A DNA stretch of 64,000 bases from Gemmatimonadota bacterium (GTDB lineage Bacteria; Gemmatimonadota; Gemmatimonadetes; Longimicrobiales; Gaopeijiaceae), in assembly GCA_029262115.1 (NCBI GenBank), contig JAJCZZ010000059.1:2501-66500 (forward strand), written 5' to 3'. Position 1 is the stretch's first letter, and each line of letters opens with the position of its first letter. Below the pieces are notes generated by a model that was not told where the DNA came from, ran no database searches, and saw only the letters and a list, made by a program, of their open reading frames with translations. This document shows, one piece after another, positions 24,905 to 33,825 of this stretch. The translations under genes were made by a program, and so were the position numbers.

Positions 24905-25408
24905 CTAGTGCCCGACCAACTTGAGGATCGCGGCAAAGATCGGGTCGATCCGTAGAGAGTTCGTGGTCGAGCCCCCGTTGCCACCCCCGTCGCCCCCTGT
25001 GCCAGTGGTCACATCGAGGAGCGCCTTGGCCAGGCCTGCGGTGCCGGCTGCGATGAGAACCCCAAGAGCAATCGTGCGGGGTTGTGAATACACCTTCTCG
25101 TCGATCGCCATCAACGAGCGTGTCGCCACACGCACCGTGTCGAACCGAACGATCTCGCGAAAAGCCGCCCCCGTTTCAGTTCGGCGTTCCGTAGCCAGGA
25201 CGAGCGAGTCCCCGGACGAGACGACCACACCCTCGATCGTATACGTCTGCGGAGCACGATTGCGATCCTGGACGACGTTCGTGACCGGAACGGTGACCCG
25301 GACCGGCGTCAGGGGGGCCGGTAACTCCACGGGAACGTAGGTATAGCATCCAGAGAGGACGACCGCGGACATACACGGAAGCATGAGGCGGAGGGCGTGG
25401 CGGATCAT
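24905..25408 (-). CDS. predicted lipoprotein with C-terminal Gly-rich segment
   Basis: A 167-residue protein. Lipobox LSGC at about residues 18-21, mature domain with PLTPVRVTVPVTNVVQDRN, then VVVSSGDSLVLAT and a hydrophobic helix (about 117-137). A Gly/Thr-rich run (TTGTGGDGGGNGG) precedes the end. The ATG at 25408 overlaps the previous gene's stop by 4 bases, so the two lipoproteins are coupled. No family was recognised. Confidence 0.62.
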   Translation of the reverse strand: MIRHALRLMLPCMSAVVLSGCYTYVPVELPAPLTPVRVTVPVTNVVQDRNRAPQTYTIEGVVVSSGDSLVLATERRTETGAAFREIVRFDTVRVATRSLMAIDEKVYSQPRTIALGVLIAAGTAGLAKALLDVTTGTGGDGGGNGGSTTNSLRIDPIFAAILKLVGH

Positions 25409-25833
25409 ATCAGTTCGATGACCAGTGTGGTGGGTGCGTTGAACATGAACACCCACCGGAAGGGCGGGTCGGCCAGCAGGTTTCCAGACTGGTTGAAACG
25501 ACCCCGGCCATCGATGTCGATGCGCAAGCTGACGGGGAGCGAATCGGCTCCAACAGGCACCGCTTGCATGAAAAAGCGTTGCTCCACGGCGATGTTCATG
25601 GCCGTGTCGACCGGAAGCCGCATCCGGACGGTGTCCGAGCTCAGGACGGTGACCTCCGTGACGCCCTGCTCGTTGATCCCTGCCAGAAAGTTCTTGGTCA
25701 AAAGGAGGTCAACCGGTTCGCCGGCGGGGCCGTCGATCCGGAGATTCAGCACGTTGGGGCGGAGGTCATCGAAACAACCCGAGAGCCCGGCGGCGGCAAG
25801 AGTCAGAAGAGCGAGGATTCTTCGAGTTGTCAT
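25405..25833 (-). CDS. small predicted lipoprotein
   Basis: A 142-residue protein with signal peptide and lipobox LSGC at about residues 17-20. The mature part alternates beta-like segments (VTVLSSDTVRMRLPVDTAMNIAVEQRFF and PVSLRIDIDGRGRF) and ends FMFNAPTTLVIELI. No family was recognised. It follows the susCD pair after a hairpin terminator and is coupled to the next lipoprotein gene by a 4-base overlap. Confidence 0.62.
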   Translation of the reverse strand: MTTRRILALLTLAAAGLSGCFDDLRPNVLNLRIDGPAGEPVDLLLTKNFLAGINEQGVTEVTVLSSDTVRMRLPVDTAMNIAVEQRFFMQAVPVGADSLPVSLRIDIDGRGRFNQSGNLLADPPFRWVFMFNAPTTLVIELI

Positions 25834-25868
25834 AAGAAAAGGGATCGTGGAGACAGGCCCTAAAGGCG

Positions 25869-25899
25869 AGGCGCACCCGCACTAGGTACGGATGCGCCT
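25869..25899 (-). terminator. hairpin downstream of susD
   Basis: aggcgca at 25869-25875 pairs with tgcgcct at 25893-25899 around a 17-base loop, 43 bases beyond the susD stop. The T-tract is weak, so the call rests on position and stem. Confidence 0.4.
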
Positions 25900-25941
25900 G
25901 CCTTCAGTTACTTCTTCCTACCGCCTCGGTTCAGAGGCTGC

Positions 25942-27270
25942 TCAGCCGCCGCAGCCCAGTCCGTTGAGGTGGCAGTTCGCCCGGATCTCGATGATCGTGA
26001 TGGGCAGGAGCGTTCCGGGATTCGCCATAGCGTCTCCGTTCGGCTCCCACCTGGGATCGGTGAGCCCGAAGCGGTACATGTCCGCCAGACGCTGACCCAT
26101 GAACAGGGTGTTGACCCTGCGCTCATGGACCAGGATGTCCTTGTTGGAGATCTGGCCAGAGAACGGGGTCAGATCGTCCAGGGCCCGGACGTGGTTGACG
26201 TGTGTGGTGAAGCCGGCCGTGTTGCCGTTGGCCAATTCCGCCTCGGCCAGGATCAGGTGCATCATCCTGGTGGTCACGAGGTCGAGCGGCGCATACCGTC
26301 CGCCGGCATCGGTCACCTCACCCTGCTTCCACCGCTTGACCTTAGCCGTCACCACCGGGTCTTCGATGTCGTCGATCGGATCACGCAGGGCGATTCCCGA
26401 GACATCGTTGGCGGCGTTGACCGTGACCAGACTCAGATCCATCTGGTTCTCCTTCCGGTCGTTCACGTTCTGCGAGAAGTCATTCGTGAGCGTGCCCGCC
26501 GAGTAGGTGAACTCGTACTTCCAGTCGGACGACGCGTTGGCGACGACGAACGCTGCATCGTCGTTCCCAGCCGCGACGTACGGCGAACTGGTGTTGGGCG
26601 TGGGCTTGATCTTGTCCCACACCGCTCGGCTGTGCTTGGCCCGTGCACGAACGGCACGAGCACGCAGCAGGTTGTCGGAGTCACCCAACTCCGTGAAGCC
26701 GCTGACCGCCGCGTCCAACCGCGAGATCGCCTGATCGAAGACACTCTGCATGTTGGTCGGTCCGACCGGCGCACCGTCCTCTCTCTTGTCCGAGAACGCG
26801 AAGTCCTCCTGCACTTCGCCGACCGTCATGTAGACGATGCCGGAGTACAGGTTGGCCCGAGCCAAGTCCGTCTTCATTCCCGTGTTGCTCGGGTCGTTGG
26901 CATTGTGCTCGGTCAGGATCTCGACCGCCTCGTCCGCCATCCAGCGAGCCTGCGCAAGGTTCGGGAAGGCGGCATCGGTGAACTCGTTGTTCGCGTCGCC
27001 GATGAAGCCCTGATCCAGCGATCCCCACGCGTCCCGCGAACCGATCCAGTAGAACTCATCGGTCGGTACCAGATAGACCTGCCACATGTTCGACAGAGCG
27101 TCCGCGGTCAGAGACAGAGCCCCGTTCACTACGGCGTTGGCCGCCGCCTCCTGGCGGATCGACTCCTCCACCAGGCTGTTGGGGTTGTCCACGTCCAGCA
27201 GGCTGTCACAGGCGCTCACGGAGAGCGCCGCGAAGAGCGCGACCACCGGTCCTTTCATTCGTTTCGTCAT
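25942..27270 (-). CDS. SusD/RagB-type outer-membrane lipoprotein
   Basis: A 442-residue lipoprotein paired with the SusC barrel just upstream. Signal and lipobox SVSAC (about 18-22), then DSLLDVDNPNSLVEE, the opening typical of SusD-like proteins after the lipid Cys. A helical, TPR-rich fold is evident (NLAQARWMADEAVEILTEHN and the later MHLILAEAELANGN, where LAEAE is a SusD hallmark). It caps the TonB-dependent channel and binds the nutrient. The start at 27270 has a strong ribosome site (gaggaga). Substrate is unknown; no sugar-processing genes adjoin. Confidence 0.9.
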   Translation of the reverse strand: MTKRMKGPVVALFAALSVSACDSLLDVDNPNSLVEESIRQEAAANAVVNGALSLTADALSNMWQVYLVPTDEFYWIGSRDAWGSLDQGFIGDANNEFTDAAFPNLAQARWMADEAVEILTEHNANDPSNTGMKTDLARANLYSGIVYMTVGEVQEDFAFSDKREDGAPVGPTNMQSVFDQAISRLDAAVSGFTELGDSDNLLRARAVRARAKHSRAVWDKIKPTPNTSSPYVAAGNDDAAFVVANASSDWKYEFTYSAGTLTNDFSQNVNDRKENQMDLSLVTVNAANDVSGIALRDPIDDIEDPVVTAKVKRWKQGEVTDAGGRYAPLDLVTTRMMHLILAEAELANGNTAGFTTHVNHVRALDDLTPFSGQISNKDILVHERRVNTLFMGQRLADMYRFGLTDPRWEPNGDAMANPGTLLPITIIEIRANCHLNGLGCGG

Positions 27271-27281
27271 GGTCACTCTCC

Positions 27282-30200
27282 TCAGAACGTGATGCGGGTG
27301 GAGAGCGTGAACCGCTTGGGAATCGGAATTCCCCAACCCTCCGTGCCCTGGAGGAAGTTGCAGTTCAACTGCGTCTGAGCATTCGTCACGGAGCCGTTGC
27401 ACCGTCCGTTGACGTTGCCCTCGGGATCCATGCCCGGATAGTCACCGCCCATGAACAGCGCCAGGTTCCGCGCGCCGACGTTGATCGTCGCGGTCGACAG
27501 GCCCCAACTGTCCACGAAGTCCGACGGAATCCTGTAGCTCAGGGACAGCTCCCTCCACCGGACGTAGCTGGCGTCGTAGATGCCGTTCAAGCCCGACATC
27601 GGCGACAGACCTTCCTGAGTAGCGACCCACTGGAGCGCGGCGTCGAGACGCTGCTCCGCCGTGGATCCGGGGTTCTGCATAATCGCGTTGAGACGCGCCG
27701 ACTCCGGCGTGTTGCGGCCGATAACCGCGTTGGCCCGACGGAACATGCCCGACAGGTCCTGATGGAAGAAGTCGCCCATCTTGTACTCGAACAGCGAGCT
27801 CAACTCGAAGTTGTTCGCGAAGGCCAGGTTGAAGCCCGTCGAACCCTGCCAATCCGGGTTCGGCTTGCCGAGGTAGGTCTCGAGCAGGCCCTCCCCGCAG
27901 TTGTGCGAGGCCAGCAGGCCATTCGCGTCGCCGAACGTATTGTTGCTCGCATCGTTACCGACGGCCAGCGGCTTGAAGCTGCTGGGATCACGCGGCTCGC
28001 TGAAGTACGCCAGCGCGGCTTCGCGCGTCGGCGCAAGGCAGCTTCCGTCGAAGTTGATCGGGATGTCGACGTCGGCGAGCTGCGCGCCGAAGAACGCGCC
28101 CGGGGCGAAGCCCTGGACCAGGAAGTTCCGGTAGCGCGGGTAGGAACCACCGGTCTTCAGCGCCGGTGCGCCACCCATGTCCGAGATCTCCTCGTTCGTG
28201 TACGCACCGTTCGCGAACACGTTCAGCGTCAGACCCTCACGCTGGATCAGCGTGCCCCGCGCGCTGATCTCCAGACCCCACGCGTCCATCGTACCGATGT
28301 TGTCGAGCTGCGTCTGCGTGAAGCCGCCCGTCACCGGGAACTGACGCGTAACGAGGGCGTCATTCACCGTCCGGTTCCAGTACGTGAAGTCGAGCGAAGC
28401 ACGGTCCTGGAACAGACCGAGCTCCGTGCCGGCTTCCCACTCCGTCGACACTTCGGGCTGCAATGCCTCGTTGCCCAGATTGCTCGGCTGTACGCCAGGC
28501 CCGTCGGACGACGGGAGCGACGAGAAGGTGGTGAACTTGTCGAACGCTCCTGGCTGCAGCCCTGACTTACCGATGGCCGCGCGCACACGGAACGTCGACA
28601 GGAAGTCGTTCTGCCAATCCAGACCCTGGCTCGGAACGATCGAGATGGACGCCTTCGGGTAGAAGGCCGTGCTGAACTCCGAGCCGAACGCCGAGTTGGC
28701 GTCCCAACGGCCACCGACCGTCGCGAAGATCCAGTCGTTGATGCCGAGCTGGTCCTGCAGGTAGCCACCGATCTGCGTGACACGCTGCCAGCTCTCGAAC
28801 GACGATTCGTTGGCCAACGCCGACAGCGTCTCCAACCCGGGGCCCGGGAAGTCCTGGCCGCTACCACCCGCGCTCTCGCGCTGGCTCAGGAAGCCCTGCG
28901 TACCGAAGAGGAACGTGTTCTCCAGGTTCTCACTGAACAACGTGATCAGAGAACCCTTCAGATCCGCCGTGATCTCCTTGCCGAGAAAAGAGGTCACGGT
29001 CCGGTTCCCGTCGGGCGTCGAACCGCTGAAGCCATCGACATTCCAACGGTACGGACGGAAGCCCACCACGTCGTCCGACGAGAAGTCCAGACCGAACGTA
29101 CCGTCCAGACGGAAGTTGTCCGTCGGCGTGAACCCGATGCTGGTCGAGCCCGCAAAGTGGGACGACTCCGTCTGGTTCAACTGATGCATGTTCTCTCGCA
29201 CCGTAGCGAACGCCGGGTTGCCCCACTGGTTCTGCTCGTCCGCGAGACGGAGCTGCAACATCAGCGCGGAGCTGAACGCCCCGTAGATGTTGTTTGCGTT
29301 GTCCGGCACGTGCTGCTCAACCTCGGCGTACAGCGTGCTCACGCCGATGCGGACCTTGCTGCTCGGAATGACCGTGAAATTCGCCGTGCTCTGCAGGCGA
29401 CGATTCGTGTCGTTCTCCGTCTCGAAACCCGGAACCGGAGCGAACGCGTCCGTCGTGTACGGACCGTCCTCATCCGTGAAACGACCGGACACGAAGTACT
29501 GGAACGCGTCCGAACCACCCGACACCGACGCCGAGTAGACCTGCCCGAAGCCCGTGTTCAGCAGCTGAGGAATCAGGTCCCGCTCGAACACCTCGTACGG
29601 CTGCACGTTCGTGCCCCAGTGCGAGTTGATCGACGCGGCCTGATCGGCGTCACGCGCGAAGTCCGCCAACGGCAGGATCCGGTTCGTCGGAACCGAGACG
29701 CCTGTGAACTCGGCCTGCGCCGTGAAGCGAGGCGCACCCGCGCGGCCACGCTTCGTGAAGATCTGGATGACGCCGTTCGACGCCTCCGTGCCGTACAGCG
29801 TCGCCGCCGCGGCGCCCTTCAGGATCTCCACCCGGTCGATCGACTCCGGTGGGATGTCGTCCAGACGCGAAACGTTGCCCTGCGAACCACCCGAGCCATT
29901 TACGGCGTCGGAGTTCATCCGGATGCCGTCGATGTAGATGATCGGCTCGTTGATCTGCGACAGCGACGACGATCCGCGGATCCGGATCTGCGCGCCCTCA
30001 CCCGTATACCCCGACGAAGGCAGCGCCACCACGCCGGGCTCACGCCCCGCGATCATCTGGCTGAAGTTCGTGATCGGAGCGTTGCTCAACGACGACGCAT
30101 CGATCGTGGCAATCGTGTTGCCCAGCTTCCGCTTCTCCGTGGCGATACCCGCACCCGTCACCACGATCTCGTTCAGCGTGATCGCTGTCTGCTGAAGTCC

Positions 30201-30530
30201 GAAGTCGGACACCGTCGACTGGCCCGCGACGACGGTCGCCGTCTGCGAACCCGCACGATATCCCACCAGCTCAGCCGCCAGCGTCACCTCGCCCGCTGGC
30301 ACGTTCAGCAGCAGGTACCGACCCGCTGCATTCGTCAGCGCACCGATTCCCGTGCCGCCGATGTACACCTGAACCGCGTCCAACGGACGCTGCGTCGCAG
30401 CATCCCGCACCGTTCCCACCAGCGTACCCGTTGCTTGGGCCGCTAGAGGGGCAGGTGCCCAGCCGACCGTGAGAGCCAATGCAATGGCCCCCAGGGTGGT
30501 GGTGATACGTCCTGACATTGGACGAATCAT
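27282..30530 (-). CDS. SusC/RagA-type TonB-linked outer-membrane transporter
   Basis: A 1082-residue protein: signal peptide ending PLAAQA, carboxypeptidase-like beta-domain (TGTLVGTVRDAATQRPLDAVQVYIGG, about 33-110), a plug domain containing the SusC signature GTEASNGVIQIFTKRG, then a roughly 800-residue beta-barrel ending KRFTLSTRITF with the terminal Phe typical of outer-membrane barrels. It should import an oligomeric nutrient using TonB energy. The TonB box (ITLNEIVVTG) lies at about 132-141. ATG 30530 has ggagg upstream. susD follows 11 bases later. Confidence 0.94.
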   Translation of the reverse strand: MIRPMSGRITTTLGAIALALTVGWAPAPLAAQATGTLVGTVRDAATQRPLDAVQVYIGGTGIGALTNAAGRYLLLNVPAGEVTLAAELVGYRAGSQTATVVAGQSTVSDFGLQQTAITLNEIVVTGAGIATEKRKLGNTIATIDASSLSNAPITNFSQMIAGREPGVVALPSSGYTGEGAQIRIRGSSSLSQINEPIIYIDGIRMNSDAVNGSGGSQGNVSRLDDIPPESIDRVEILKGAAAATLYGTEASNGVIQIFTKRGRAGAPRFTAQAEFTGVSVPTNRILPLADFARDADQAASINSHWGTNVQPYEVFERDLIPQLLNTGFGQVYSASVSGGSDAFQYFVSGRFTDEDGPYTTDAFAPVPGFETENDTNRRLQSTANFTVIPSSKVRIGVSTLYAEVEQHVPDNANNIYGAFSSALMLQLRLADEQNQWGNPAFATVRENMHQLNQTESSHFAGSTSIGFTPTDNFRLDGTFGLDFSSDDVVGFRPYRWNVDGFSGSTPDGNRTVTSFLGKEITADLKGSLITLFSENLENTFLFGTQGFLSQRESAGGSGQDFPGPGLETLSALANESSFESWQRVTQIGGYLQDQLGINDWIFATVGGRWDANSAFGSEFSTAFYPKASISIVPSQGLDWQNDFLSTFRVRAAIGKSGLQPGAFDKFTTFSSLPSSDGPGVQPSNLGNEALQPEVSTEWEAGTELGLFQDRASLDFTYWNRTVNDALVTRQFPVTGGFTQTQLDNIGTMDAWGLEISARGTLIQREGLTLNVFANGAYTNEEISDMGGAPALKTGGSYPRYRNFLVQGFAPGAFFGAQLADVDIPINFDGSCLAPTREAALAYFSEPRDPSSFKPLAVGNDASNNTFGDANGLLASHNCGEGLLETYLGKPNPDWQGSTGFNLAFANNFELSSLFEYKMGDFFHQDLSGMFRRANAVIGRNTPESARLNAIMQNPGSTAEQRLDAALQWVATQEGLSPMSGLNGIYDASYVRWRELSLSYRIPSDFVDSWGLSTATINVGARNLALFMGGDYPGMDPEGNVNGRCNGSVTNAQTQLNCNFLQGTEGWGIPIPKRFTLSTRITF

Positions 30531-30744
30531 TGTACGTCCTCCCGGTTTGGGGTTTGGACTACGCGAAACCACCCTCTATAACGATTCCGAGACGGGTCCC
30601 GCCTCGAAACAAGGGTGCAACCAGACCCGACCACCCCACCCCACCACCCGTTGCACTACCCACCCCTCGGATCCCGACCGTCCGGCCGGGAAGGGGCGTT
30701 CCTACCATGTAACGTGTTCAGGCAACCTTTTGAGACATCCCGGC

Positions 30745-30773
30745 ATCATACGACTCTGCACGTACCCTAGCAA
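30745..30773 (-). promoter_or_regulatory. sigma70-type promoter for susC-susD
   Basis: On the minus strand TTGCTA (30768-30773) is followed after exactly 17 bases by TATGAT (30745-30750), a near-consensus pair. Transcription would start near 30738, giving a leader of about 208 bases before the susC ATG. No riboswitch fold was recognised in the leader. Confidence 0.5.
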
Positions 30774-30817
30774 GTGACCGGACCCACCCGCGGTTTCACC
30801 CCGCCCGAACGAGACAT

Positions 30818-31207
30818 CTACCTCGTCACTCGGGCAACGCACTCGATCTCCACGTCGACCGCCTTGGGCAGCGCGGCAGCTTGGACGGCGGCTCGCGCCG
30901 GACGGTGAGACCCGAAGTGCCGGGCGTATACCTCGTTCATCTGGGCAAACGTACCCATGTCCGAGAGGAACACCGTGGTCTTGACGACACTGCCCATCGT
31001 CGCGCCCGCCTCCGCCAGCACCGCGGCGAGATTCTTCAGGACCAGATCCGTCTGGGCGGCCACATCACCATCGAGCAACTCCCCCGATTCAGGATCGATG
31101 GGAATCTGACCGGAGCAGAACACCCAACCGTCTGAAACGACCGCCTGGGAGTACGGGCCGATCGCGGCCGGTGCGGCATCAGTCTGGACCAGCTTCAAGT
31201 CACTCAC
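30818..31207 (-). CDS. ridA: RidA family enamine/imine deaminase
   Basis: A 129-residue Rid-family protein. Family blocks are AIGPYSQAVVSDGWVFCSGQIPIDPESGEL (about 15-44), TVFLSDMGTFAQMNEVYA, and the Arg of FGSHRPARAAVQAAALP that binds the substrate carboxylate (about 104), followed by VDVEIECVA. RidA hydrolyses reactive enamines such as 2-aminoacrylate released by PLP enzymes. The GTG start at 31207 overlaps the rfaE1 stop by 8 bases. It closes an operon that also encodes a PLP-dependent D-amino-acid lyase, its plausible partner. Confidence 0.93.
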   Translation of the reverse strand: MSDLKLVQTDAAPAAIGPYSQAVVSDGWVFCSGQIPIDPESGELLDGDVAAQTDLVLKNLAAVLAEAGATMGSVVKTTVFLSDMGTFAQMNEVYARHFGSHRPARAAVQAAALPKAVDVEIECVARVTR

Positions 31208-32228
31208 GTTGTTCGCCCTGTGATATGGATGGTTGGCTGCGCGCATCGTGCGCGCGAACGCTCTCGAGGATCTCGGCAGGGTCGACGGACGCCACCCCCG
31301 CCTTCCCGACCTCGACGGCCGCCGCATGATTGGCGAGCAAGGCCGCCTCGACCAGGTCCAGGCCAGCCCCGGCGGCCGCGGCCATCACGGCCGTCACGGT
31401 GTCGCCCGCGCCCGAGACATCATACACGTCGCGCGCGATGGCCGGAATCGAGGCAGAGACCCCACCCGCGCCACGGACCGCCATTCCGCGTTCTCCAAGT
31501 GTCAGAAGGAGTGTTTCGCATGCCAGACGCCTTCGGGTCGCCTCCATCCATCCGGCGTCCTCCGGATGAAGGAATTCCCCCAGCGCGTCTGCCAGCTCCT
31601 TCGCGTTCGGCTTGAAGACGGTGGCCCCGCGGTAGCGGAAGAAGCCCCGACGCTTCGGGTCCACCACGGTGGGAAGACCGGACCGCTGGCACTCGTCCAG
31701 GATCCTTCCGGTGACCGTCGGCGCAAGGACACCCTTGTTGTAGTCCTCGAGTACCACGACATCGACCACGTCCAACATCGCGAGCACCCGTTCGGTGACT
31801 TGGTCCTGAAACGGCTCATCGAGGTCACGCTCATCCTCGATGTCGTATCGGACGATCTGCTGACGCCGGGCGAGGACACGCGTCTTCACGCTGGTGGGCC
31901 GCCGCTCGTGGGAGACGACCGATTCCTTTTCCACCCCAAGGGAATCGAGCGCCCCAAGGAGCTCCTGGCCCGCATCGTCTTCCCCCACCACGCCGACCAC
32001 GGAGCAGCGGACTCCCAGCGCCGCCAGATTGGCCGCCACATTGCCCGCCCCTCCCACCGAGGAGGACTGGCTTTCGACTCGCACAACGGGAACCGGTGCC
32101 TCCGGAGAAATCCGATCGACCACGCCCGACAGATACCGATCGAGCATCAGGTCCCCAACAACCAGCGCGCGGACACCTTCGAGGCGTTGAAGGAGTTCGC
32201 TGGCGCGGCCGGCGCTCAGTCGGACCAA
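31200..32228 (-). CDS. rfaE1: D-glycero-beta-D-manno-heptose-7-phosphate kinase (PfkB fold)
   Basis: A 342-residue PfkB-type sugar kinase. Motifs: VVGDLMLDRYLSGVVDRISPEAPVPV (substrate binding, about 20-45), SSVGGAGNVAANLAALG, the second PfkB signature YDVSGAGDTVTAVMAAA with catalytic Asp (about 277), and ETLLLTLGERGM. The opening closely follows HldE domain I. It phosphorylates heptose-7-phosphate at C1; RfaE2 at 9851-10429 adds the ADP. I chose TTG 32228, giving family-length protein with a 13-base overlap to the upstream gene; the farther ATG at 32318 adds a basic non-homologous leader. Confidence 0.88.
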   Translation of the reverse strand: MVRLSAGRASELLQRLEGVRALVVGDLMLDRYLSGVVDRISPEAPVPVVRVESQSSSVGGAGNVAANLAALGVRCSVVGVVGEDDAGQELLGALDSLGVEKESVVSHERRPTSVKTRVLARRQQIVRYDIEDERDLDEPFQDQVTERVLAMLDVVDVVVLEDYNKGVLAPTVTGRILDECQRSGLPTVVDPKRRGFFRYRGATVFKPNAKELADALGEFLHPEDAGWMEATRRRLACETLLLTLGERGMAVRGAGGVSASIPAIARDVYDVSGAGDTVTAVMAAAAGAGLDLVEAALLANHAAAVEVGKAGVASVDPAEILESVRAHDARSQPSISQGEQRE

Positions 32229-33316
32229 GGACCTCGACCCCGTGCTTCCATGCGAACGGTGCGGTACTGGTTTCCGTCGGGTGCCAGAAGGTCGTCCTGC
32301 AAATTTGCGGAAACACACACATGATTCGGGACGATCCGTACCCTATCGCCGATGACTGGGCGCCACTCGGTTGCTGCGAGGTCGAGGATTCCGTGCTCCT
32401 CCGAGAGGGCCTTGATGCTCACCTTCGGTCGGTCGAGCACAAAACCGAAGCCCTCCCCTCCCCTCCCCTCTTTGGCCAATGCCTTCGACCCGGCGTCGAC
32501 AACTGCCTGCCCGGACACCGCCGTCGATACGACAGTCGTCAGCACCGTATACGCTACGTCCGATTCCTTCGCGACACCGACATCCACCGCCTCGCGGTCG
32601 AAAAAAATGCACGAACCCGATCGGATCTCCGTCAGACCCTCGATGCGATGGCTGTCCCACAGCGTCGGCGTGGATCCGCCGCTGACGACGTCCGCCGTGA
32701 GCCCAGCGTCCGCCAGCGCACCCAAGACATCGGCCAACCGCCGCGAGACCTCCTCGAGGTCGGAGAGTTGTTCGTCCCGCTTCATACGGATATGCCCCGG
32801 ATAGAATAGAATCCCGCTGAAGCTGGTACCCGCGGAGTTGCGCGCCTCTTCTGCCAAGCGCACAACGTCCGACGGACTCGATACCCCCACACGGCCGAGC
32901 CCGACATCCACTTCGATCAGACACCGGATGGGTCGGCCCGTGCCCGTTCCCACTCCAGCCACACCGAGAAGACACTCGCTCGAATCGAGGGCAATCGTCA
33001 GGCCAGCCCGTTCGACGACACCCCCCAGCCGCTCGAGCTTGGCGCGGCCGACCGGTGGGTACGCGAGCAGGAGGTCATCGGTGACCCCCGACATGACCTC
33101 TGCCTCGCGAAGGGTCGCCACCGTGAGGCCGTGCGCGCCGGCAGCGAGCTGCATACGAGCAATTTCCCGCGACTTGTGGGTCTTGACGTGGGGTCGCCAG
33201 GAAAGGCCCTGGCGGTCGGCGTACGACGCGACACGCGCAGCGTTTGCGCGTACCTTATCCAGGTCTACAACGCCGACCGGCGTCTCTATCGACTCCGAGG
33301 ATACCGCGACGCTCAC
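32216..33316 (-). CDS. PLP-dependent D-serine dehydratase / D-threonine aldolase family enzyme
   Basis: A 366-residue alanine-racemase-fold enzyme. RPHVKTHKS at 41-49 carries the PLP-binding Lys (Lys45), VVSGGSTPTLWD binds phosphate, and IVPNHVCVSANL near the end has His332 and Cys334, the H-x-C pair that binds zinc in the D-serine dehydratase group (D-threonine aldolases usually have H-x-D). This favours D-serine dehydration, giving 2-aminoacrylate, which the RidA two genes downstream would hydrolyse. D-threonine aldolase remains possible. Its start overlaps the TlpA stop by 4 bases. Confidence 0.85.
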   Translation of the reverse strand: MSVAVSSESIETPVGVVDLDKVRANAARVASYADRQGLSWRPHVKTHKSREIARMQLAAGAHGLTVATLREAEVMSGVTDDLLLAYPPVGRAKLERLGGVVERAGLTIALDSSECLLGVAGVGTGTGRPIRCLIEVDVGLGRVGVSSPSDVVRLAEEARNSAGTSFSGILFYPGHIRMKRDEQLSDLEEVSRRLADVLGALADAGLTADVVSGGSTPTLWDSHRIEGLTEIRSGSCIFFDREAVDVGVAKESDVAYTVLTTVVSTAVSGQAVVDAGSKALAKEGRGGEGFGFVLDRPKVSIKALSEEHGILDLAATEWRPVIGDRVRIVPNHVCVSANLQDDLLAPDGNQYRTVRMEARGRGPWSD

Positions 33317-33825
33317 TGAAGGGCATCCTCGACGGCATTCAGAAAGTCATGATCGGTCTCCCCGACGGGTCCGTAGCGCATCCACCGCACGACTCCTTCG
33401 CGGTCCAACAAGAAGGTGGCGGGTAAGCCAAGGACTCGATACACGTCCATCGCCCTCATCTGTCCATCATGCAGGATCGTGTACTCCACCTCGTATTCGT
33501 CGACGAAGTCCTGGATCAGGTCGACCTGATTGCCCGTGTCCATCGACACCCCCACCACCTCGAAGCCCCGGTCACGGTTCTCTTCATAGATCTGCTGGAG
33601 GAACGGAGTCTCGTGCCGGCACGGAGCACACCATGTGGCCCACAGGTTGAGCAACACGACCCGGCCGCGGAGCGACTCGAGAGTGACGCTGTCGCCCTCC
33701 AGAGTCACGGCTTGGTACTGCGGCGCCACCTCTCCGATCCTTGGGGGCGCCGGCGCGTCGGACGTAGCGCACGCCGTGACGAGCGCCGCCAGGACCGCGA
33801 CGACGGATTTCGATGTTGCATTCAC
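33313..33825 (-). CDS. TlpA-type thioredoxin lipoprotein
   Basis: A 170-residue exported thioredoxin. Lipobox VTAC at about 16-19; thioredoxin fold with LLNLWATWCAPCRHE (active-site Cys66 and Cys69), then VGVSMDTGN and the cis-Pro segment GLPATFLLD. It should reduce or oxidise thiols outside the cytoplasm. The GTG at 33825 has an excellent ribosome site (ggaggt) and overlaps the upstream propeller stop (GTGA). Tight coupling to a Cys-rich lipoprotein suggests that protein as a substrate. Confidence 0.88.
   Translation of the reverse strand: MNATSKSVVAVLAALVTACATSDAPAPPRIGEVAPQYQAVTLEGDSVTLESLRGRVVLLNLWATWCAPCRHETPFLQQIYEENRDRGFEVVGVSMDTGNQVDLIQDFVDEYEVEYTILHDGQMRAMDVYRVLGLPATFLLDREGVVRWMRYGPVGETDHDFLNAVEDALQ

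Noticed and set aside
25942-30530. Polysaccharide utilisation locus
   Set aside because: The SusC/SusD pair stands without glycoside hydrolases, a sugar regulator or sulfatases nearby; substrate could be peptide or another nutrient.
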